64,000 bases of DNA. Origin: Bacteroidota bacterium. Lineage in GTDB: Bacteria > Bacteroidota > Bacteroidia > AKYH767-A > OLB10. The stretch lies in NCBI GenBank assembly GCA_016722525.1, contig JADKJB010000008.1, forward strand, positions 124,001 through 188,000, given 5' to 3'. Under the pieces are notes generated by a model. It was not told the origin of the DNA. It saw only the letters and a list, made by a program, of their open reading frames with translations, and did not search any database. The position numbers and the translations under genes were made by a program. How positions within the stretch are numbered: position 1 is the stretch's first letter; each line of letters opens with the position of its first letter. Shown in pieces: positions 59,101-64,000 of this stretch.

Positions 59101-59990
59101 ATGAATCATTTTACAATTAAAGATATTGAAAACCTGACAGGTATAAAATCTCATACGCTTCGCATTTGGGAGCAACGATATGGAATACCTCTTCCTAAAA
59201 GAACTTCAACAAACATCAGATATTATGATGACGATGACTTGAAAATGCTTTTAAATGTGTCGATGCTGAATCGTCAGGGTCATAGCATATCTCATCTTAC
59301 TGCACTTTCAAAGGAAGAACTCGAACAACTGGCACTAGTTGCTACCTCCGATACAGGAGATACCAATATTCAGCTTGATGCTATGTTGCAAGCTATGTTC
59401 AATCTTGATGAACATGCTTTTGACCGAATCCTTTCATCGCATTTAATGAAATTTGGAATGGAGAAAACAATGGTGGAATTGTTCTTTCCGTTTTTAAAAA
59501 AAATAGGAGTATTGTGGCAAACGGGTCAGGTGAATCCCGCTTTTGAGCATTTTATGAGTAATCTGATTCGTCAAAAAATGATTGTTGCAATCGACGCTCA
59601 GGCAAGCGTCAAAAATGCCAATTCCAAAAAGTTTATATTATTTCTGCCTGAAAGTGAAATCCATGAATTAGGTTTGCTTTTCGCTAACTATGTAATACGA
59701 TCAAGAGGACACCATACTATTTATTTAGGTCAAAATTTACCCTACACCGAACTGGATGCGATCGTTACTCAATTCGATTGTGATTATATTCTTTCTGTAT
59801 TAACTAATATTGCATCAAAGCTAACTACTCAGGAATTTGTGAATAAACTTAGTAGTAGGTTTAAGGACAAAAAGTATTACTGACAGGTATTCAAATAACA
59901 TCTAATGCCATGTTGATTGCGCCTAAAAATATCAAACTATTTCAAAATTTTGATAGCTTCATTGACTTCATCGACAAAGTAGATTCTTAA
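59101..59990 (+). CDS. MerR-family regulator with cobalamin-binding domain (CarH/LitR-like; frame interrupted)
   Basis: About 295 residues from the ATG at 59101 (MNHFTIKDIENLTGIKSHTL, RIWEQRYGIP: MerR winged helix). The middle has the B12-binding helix-bundle motif W-x9-EH (W, QTGQVNPAF, EH) and the Rossmann half has ExHxxG-type EIHELG, the lower-ligand histidine motif. CarH and LitR proteins use adenosylcobalamin to sense light and repress DNA-repair and carotenoid genes in the dark. An A5 run at 59869-59873 shifts the frame; the true tail (VLLTGIQITSNAMLIAPKN ... DKVDS) ends at 59990. It overlaps the end of tyrS by four bases. Confidence 0.82.
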
Positions 59991-61260
59991 AGAAATAGTA
60001 ACAAATAATAATTTTTCTTTCCTTTTTGTACTAGTAAATACTTGTTTTGAAGTAAGTCATTGACTTCAGCTTTTTCCGCAGGATCACTTATTTTAATTTT
60101 GTTGATGCTTACACCTCCTGCTGATATCATTTTTTTGGCTTCACCTCTGGAGGCAAATACAGAAGTTTTTTCTGACAGTAGTTCAACAACGCCAATTCCT
60201 GTTTCTATCGCACTGCGGCTTAGCGTAAACTGTGGTACTCCTTCCATTATTTCAAGCAACATTTTTCATCTAAAGTCTTCAGTTTTTCCGTGGTACTTTG
60301 TCCGAATAGAATTTGACTTGCTTCAACGAATTGGTGTAATCTTGTGAAGAATGAACTAATACCGTAAGCTCTTTTGCCAGTGCCTTTTGCAAAATCCTGG
60401 TCTCAGGTGCCTGCTGATGTGCAGTCTCAAGTGAAAGAATTTCATCATGAGGAAGGAAAGTAAAAATTCTGATAAACTTCATGGCATCATCATCCGCACA
60501 ATTTAACCAGAATTGATAAAACTGATAGGGTGAGGTCTTGTTGGGGTCCAACCATATATTGCCTTTTTCTGTTTTGCCAAATTTATTTCCATCGCTCTTT
60601 GTAATGAGGGGTGAGGTAAGCGCAAAGGCTTCGCCACCCTCTTTCCGTCGGATGAGTTCGGTGCCGGTAACAATATTACCCCATTGATCGGAACCTCCCA
60701 TTTGAATACGACAATTTTTATTTTTGTATAGCCAAAAATAATCGTAACCCTGTACTAATTGGTAGCTGAATTCTGTAAAGAAAGGCCGGTTTCAAGTCTT
60801 TTCTTTACAGAATCTTTGCCATCATGTAATTAACCGAAATGTGTTTTCCTGTATCACGTATAAAATCAAGGAAAGACATGCCTTTGAACCAATCGTAGTT
60901 ATTCACCATTTCTGCACTATTGGGTCCGCAATCAAAATCCAAAAACTTTTCTAATTGTTTTTTTACACAGGCTACATTATGATTCAGTATTTCCTCGTTT
61001 AACAGGTTTCTTTCTTCCGATTTGCCAGACGGATCACCAACCATGCCTGTGGCACCTCCTACAAGGGCAATGGGCTTGTGTCCGCATCGTTGAAAGTTCA
61101 TTAAAAGAACGATTTGTACCAGGTTGCCAATATGCAGTGAGTCAGCTGTTGGGTCGAATCCTATGTATCCGGAAACCATGCCTTTGTTCAAAACATCTTC
61201 AGTGCCAGGCATCATATCGTGAATCATACCCTTCCACCGCAGTTCTTCAATGAAATTCAT
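59987..61260 (-). CDS. tyrS: Tyrosyl-tRNA synthetase (several frame breaks)
   Basis: About 425 residues from the ATG at 61260. Class I signatures are visible: DPTADSLHIGNLVQI (HIGN), GGATGMVGDPSGKS, MGGSDQWGNIVTG and the KFGKT signature-like loop (ITKSDGNKFGKTEKG). The C-terminal S4 RNA-binding domain reads GEAKKMISAGGVSINKIKI. Four single-base losses break the frame, near 60813, 60778-60783, 60325-60328 and 60262-60266; adding bases restores family sequence (AKDSVKKRLETGLS; EASQILFGQSTTEKLKTLDEK). The start is fixed by a -7 element 15 bases upstream; the reading frame beyond 61260 is repeat sequence. Confidence 0.9.
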
Positions 61261-61275
61261 TTTTTTGCTTTTTTG

Positions 61276-61283
61276 CAAAGATA
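61276..61283 (-). promoter_or_regulatory. -7 promoter element for tyrS
   Basis: TATCTTTG on the minus strand matches TAnnTTTG, 15 bases before the ATG at 61260. Confidence 0.55.
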
Positions 61284-61306
61284 AATGAAAATGGTAATAG
61301 ACGAAG

Positions 61307-61325
61307 CACTGAGCCTGTCGAAGTG
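61307..61325. repeat. Dispersed extragenic repeat (CTTCGACAGGCTCAGTG type)
   Basis: Nineteen bases reading CACTTCGACAGGCTCAGTG on the minus strand, with partly self-complementary CACT/AGTG ends. I recognise this sequence as one that recurs between genes in many bacterial genomes, notably Bacteroidota. Confidence 0.6.
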
Positions 61326-61592
61326 TCATAGGTCGTAGGTGGTAGGTGGTAGGTGGTAGGGGGTAAGTCATAGGTCATAAGTCATGGGTGGTAGGTGGTA
61401 GGGGGTTGGTGGTAGGGGGTAGGTCATAAGTCATAGATGGTAGGGGGAGATGTGAAATAATTTGCACCATCTATTACCTTATTTCCTTATGACCTATTCA
61501 CCTATGACCTATTTCCTCATGACCTATGACTTATTTCCTTATGACTTATTCACCTATGACTTATTCACCTATGACTTATTTCCTTATGACCT
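61326..61592. repeat. Simple-sequence block with inverted halves
   Basis: The left part (61326-61447) is made of GGTAGGTGGTAGG units and GTCATAGGTCATAAGTCAT. The right part (61485-61592) is made of the complementary ATGACTTATT, CACCTATGAC and ATTTCCTTATGACCTAT. The halves face each other and could pair as a large hairpin. No gene lies in 61284-61634. It separates tyrS from the next SDR. Confidence 0.75.
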
Positions 61593-61634
61593 ATAATTAC
61601 TAACCACCTTCCTGCAATTAACTATATTTACATC

Positions 61635-62640
61635 ATGATATTAATCACGGGTGCCACCGGTTTGCTCGGTTCCAGATTACTCTTTGATCTTGTTTCAAAA
61701 GGGCATGCAGTCAGAGCATTGCGTCGTAACAATTCCCAGATGAGGAATCTTGAACGATATTTTTCTTCCTGCCCTGAACTTTTTCGAAAAATCGAATGGA
61801 TGGAGGGGATGTCACTGATATTTTTCGCTTGAAGCTGCTTTAGAAGGGATCGATAAAGTATTCCATTGTGCCGCTAAGGTTTCATTTCAGCCATCGGACA
61901 ACGAACAGATGCACCATATTAATGTGGAGGGAACTGCTAATGTTGTGAATTTAGCCCTGCTTCATGGTATAAAAAAATTATGTCATGTTAGTTCTGTAGC
62001 TGCCTTAGGTAGAACAGGGGAGGAGGCCTCCTTGGATGAAACAGCTAATTGGGTCACTTCAAAATATAACTCGGCTTATGCAATAAGTAAATACGGAGCA
62101 GAGCGGGAAGTTTGGAGAGGTGTTGCTGAAGGTTTGGATGCAGTGATTATTAATCCCGGAGTAATTATTGGGCCTGGTAACTGGAAAACCGATAGTTCAA
62201 TGCTATTTCGACAGGTTTGGAAAGGTTTATCTTTCTATACTTCCGGAGTGAATGGTTTTGTTGATGTGAGGGATGTATCTGAAACAATGATTTGCCTCAT
62301 GGAAAGTGATATTATCAACGAGAGGTATGTAGTGGTTGCGGAAAGTAAAAAATTTCGTGATGTATTTGATTATATTGCAGATAAAATTGGTCGCAAAAGA
62401 CCTGGCATACATGCAGGGCCGTTATTAACTGATATGGCCTGGAAATTCGAATTGATGAAGTCATGGTTTACAGGCTCTAAACCTGTTATTACAAAAGAAA
62501 CAGCCAGGTCAGCCGGTAACAAAACTTTTTACAGCAACCTTAAAATTAAGAATGCACTTCAGATGGAATTTAGATCCGTTGATAAACCGATAGAAGATGC
62601 CGCTGAATATTTTTTGAAAGAAAATCAGGTTTTTCAATAA
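61635..62640 (+). CDS. NAD-dependent SDR, dihydroflavonol-reductase-like (frame interrupted)
   Basis: About 335 residues. The N-terminal Rossmann motif MILITGATGLLGSRLLFDL continues, after two single-base losses (a G4 run at 61805-61808 and a T5 run at 61821-61825), as DVTDIFSLEAALEGIDKVFHCAA. The catalytic pair YAISK and the conserved HVSSVAALG are present. These proteins reduce or epimerise sugar or steroid-like substrates; the substrate is unknown. Confidence 0.85.
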
Positions 62641-62652
62641 AATAATTAAATA

Positions 62653-63705
62653 TTATTTCTTCGAATTGAATTCGTCCAACCTTGGCCGCACTCTGCTCTT
62701 CCTGTAAACCGAATGGGCATCATGCTTGGGAAGCCCTCTTCGCAAGCGGATTTGTTCTTCCATTGGCAAAGCAATAAAATCAACGCACACCTGACTGCAA
62801 CATCCGCTATGTTTTTCTGCGCAAGCTTCGCACTGGATAAAAAGTAAATGGCAGTCATCATTCGCACAATTGGTATGATGGTCACTGGTGGCACCGCACT
62901 GGTGGCATTTGGAAATCACTTCGTCGCTGATGCGTTCGCCAAGACGGTCGTCGAACACAAAATTTTTACCGATGAATTTTGAGGGAAGTCCTTCGGCTTT
63001 CACCTGACGATGATAATCGATAATACCACCTAATAGCTGATTGACATCGCTGAAACCATGATGCTTGAAATAGGCACTCGCTTTTTCGCAACGAATGCCG
63101 CCGGTGCAATAAAGGAGAATTTTTTTGTCTTTCTGATCTTTCACCTGCTCAATAGATACAGGAAGTGTTTCACGAAAGGTGTCGGTATCGGGAAGTAACG
63201 CATTTTCAAAGTGACCAATTTCGCTTTCATAATGATTTCTCATGTCGATCACAATGGTATCAGGCTGCTCCAGAGCCTCGTTAAATTCTTTTGCTGATAG
63301 ATGATTACCGACATTGGTCACATCAAAACTTCCATCGTTGAGGCCATCGGCAACTATCTTGTTGCGAAGCCTTACAATTAGTTTATAAAAAGATTTACCA
63401 TCATCTTCAACAGCTATTTTGAGTGGTACATTTTTTAGATAGTTGTGACTTTCCAATAGTGATTGGAACTCCATAAAATTATGAGAGGGTACACTTATTT
63501 GAGAATTAATCCCTTCAGCAGCAATATAAGTCCTTCCTAAAACTCCAATAGTACCAAATGATTCAAAAAGCCAATCCCGAAAAGATTCAGGGTCCTCTAT
63601 TCTTACATACCTATAAAAAGATAAAGTAGTCCTGACAAATGACTCTTCTGCCAGTTGCTTTTTAAGCTCTTCTTTGGATAACGTATTGAACAGCATTTTT
63701 TTCAT
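62653..63705 (-). CDS. trhO: tRNA uridine 5-oxyacetic acid-type hydroxylase, rhodanese family (TrhO/YceA)
   Basis: 350 residues. An N-terminal ferredoxin-like domain (LSFYRYVRIEDPESFRDWLF, GRTYIAAEGINSQIS) precedes a rhodanese domain with the active-site loop LLYCTGGIRCEKASAYF and an upstream VIDMRNHYESEIGHF. A cysteine-rich C-terminal segment (CHQCGATSDHHTNCANDDC, CEACAEKHSGCCSQVC) probably binds zinc. TrhO adds oxygen to U34 of tRNA wobble positions. Confidence 0.9.
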   Translation of the reverse strand: MKKMLFNTLSKEELKKQLAEESFVRTTLSFYRYVRIEDPESFRDWLFESFGTIGVLGRTYIAAEGINSQISVPSHNFMEFQSLLESHNYLKNVPLKIAVEDDGKSFYKLIVRLRNKIVADGLNDGSFDVTNVGNHLSAKEFNEALEQPDTIVIDMRNHYESEIGHFENALLPDTDTFRETLPVSIEQVKDQKDKKILLYCTGGIRCEKASAYFKHHGFSDVNQLLGGIIDYHRQVKAEGLPSKFIGKNFVFDDRLGERISDEVISKCHQCGATSDHHTNCANDDCHLLFIQCEACAEKHSGCCSQVCVDFIALPMEEQIRLRRGLPKHDAHSVYRKSRVRPRLDEFNSKK

Positions 63706-63741
63706 GCCGCTATAATTTATTAGTGACGTAATGGATAAAGA

Positions 63742-63990
63742 TTAAATAGTCTGAGTATTCTTTTTACGGTTTTTTCTCCAAATAAAAAATGCGACGCCAC
63801 CAAGTAAATAAGGTGTTGCCAATAAATATAGAATACCCGAATTTAAACCTCTCCCAACTCTTGTTGCATCATCTTTGAACCCGGATTCTGCTACAGCTCT
63901 GCACATAGAACATTGTGCATTGGAAGGTGTTGTTAGTGCAGCCATCAAAAATAGGGATGCTGTCAATGCCAAAATTTTGAATGTTTTCAT
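63742..63990 (-). CDS. Small membrane protein with N-terminal signal and CxxC motif
   Basis: 82 residues. A signal peptide or first membrane helix (MKTFKILALTASLFLMAALT) is followed by CSMCRAVAESGFKDDATRVG and a second helix (GILYLLATPYLLGGVAFFIW) with a basic tail. I recall similar small proteins in many Bacteroidota, but the function is unknown. It lies 36 bases upstream of trhO on the same strand and may share its transcript. Confidence 0.75.
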   Translation of the reverse strand: MKTFKILALTASLFLMAALTTPSNAQCSMCRAVAESGFKDDATRVGRGLNSGILYLLATPYLLGGVAFFIWRKNRKKNTQTI

Positions 63991-64000
63991 GAGACTATAA

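Noticed and set aside
61260..61371. N-terminal extension of tyrS (MTYPLPPTTYHLRP...)
   Set aside because: It is translated repeat sequence, and the -7 promoter element lies between it and the family start at 61260.
61326..61592. Possible CRISPR array
   Set aside because: The units are short, uneven and have no unique spacers; there are no cas genes in the window.

Overview
The window (about 37% GC by eye) comes from a member of the Bacteroidota, probably a gliding or surface-attached relative of the Chitinophagales/Saprospirales/Flavobacteriales. Four things point there: many proteins end in type IX secretion (T9SS) sorting domains of both type A and type B; perfect copies of the Bacteroidota -7 promoter element TAnnTTTG sit just upstream of many start codons; there are RemB/Wzi-like and gliding-motility-associated C-terminal proteins; and a TPR-LuxR-like regulator of a common Bacteroidota type is present. 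It looks like ordinary chromosome. I found no phage, insertion sequence, CRISPR array or rRNA.

Layout. 1-7.4 kb: end of a GT9 glycosyltransferase, tRNA-Arg(CCG), a WG-repeat protein, a TPR regulator, a T9SS protein, tatD-ansA and tRNA-Ser(GGA). 7.8-14.5 kb: CPBP protease, dusB, the minus-strand set rbfA / methyltransferase / FtsX-type permease, and an MsbA-like exporter. 14.6-24.5 kb: secreted-protein island, with a ~1,670-residue beta-helix T9SS protein carrying an 11-C tract in its leader, then three tandem copies of a beta-propeller T9SS gene, only the first intact. 24.6-34.1 kb: a broken PQQ-type sugar dehydrogenase, a GIN-domain lipoprotein, a hydrolase, and cell-envelope genes (GT4, RemB/Wzi-like barrel, WecA-like transferase, LysM transglycosylase). 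34.2-43.2 kb (minus strand): YdeI-like protein, a large unknown, DUF1761, metF, then an operon of an ECF sigma factor, a membrane protein with PKD and T9SS type B domains, and a ~1,058-residue repeat adhesin. 43.6-53 kb: lepA, an FAD reductase, polA, a cysteine desulfurase and an RND/MMPL exporter. 53.1-64 kb: sugar-nucleotide genes, a polyprenyl synthase, a photolyase/TIGR01777 operon facing a [2Fe-2S] protein / unknown / cobalamin-binding MerR set, tyrS, an SDR, trhO and a small membrane protein.

The dominant oddity is the number of broken reading frames. More than twenty genes' worth of single-base indels, nearly all one-base losses in short homopolymers, interrupt housekeeping genes (lepA, tyrS, polA, cysteine desulfurase) as well as accessory ones. 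That pattern fits uncorrected long-read consensus errors better than gene decay, so I report these genes over their full restored span. Exceptions that may be biological are the poly-C tract, the two ruined tandem paralogs, a ~230 bp in-gene deletion in polA that removes motif A, and a TGA stop in the FAD reductase.

The most interesting biology is (i) a cobalamin-binding CarH/LitR-type MerR regulator next to photolyase genes, with an inverted repeat lying inside the divergent promoter, and (ii) an ECF sigma factor followed by a putative membrane regulator that itself ends in a T9SS type B sorting domain and by a T9SS adhesin.
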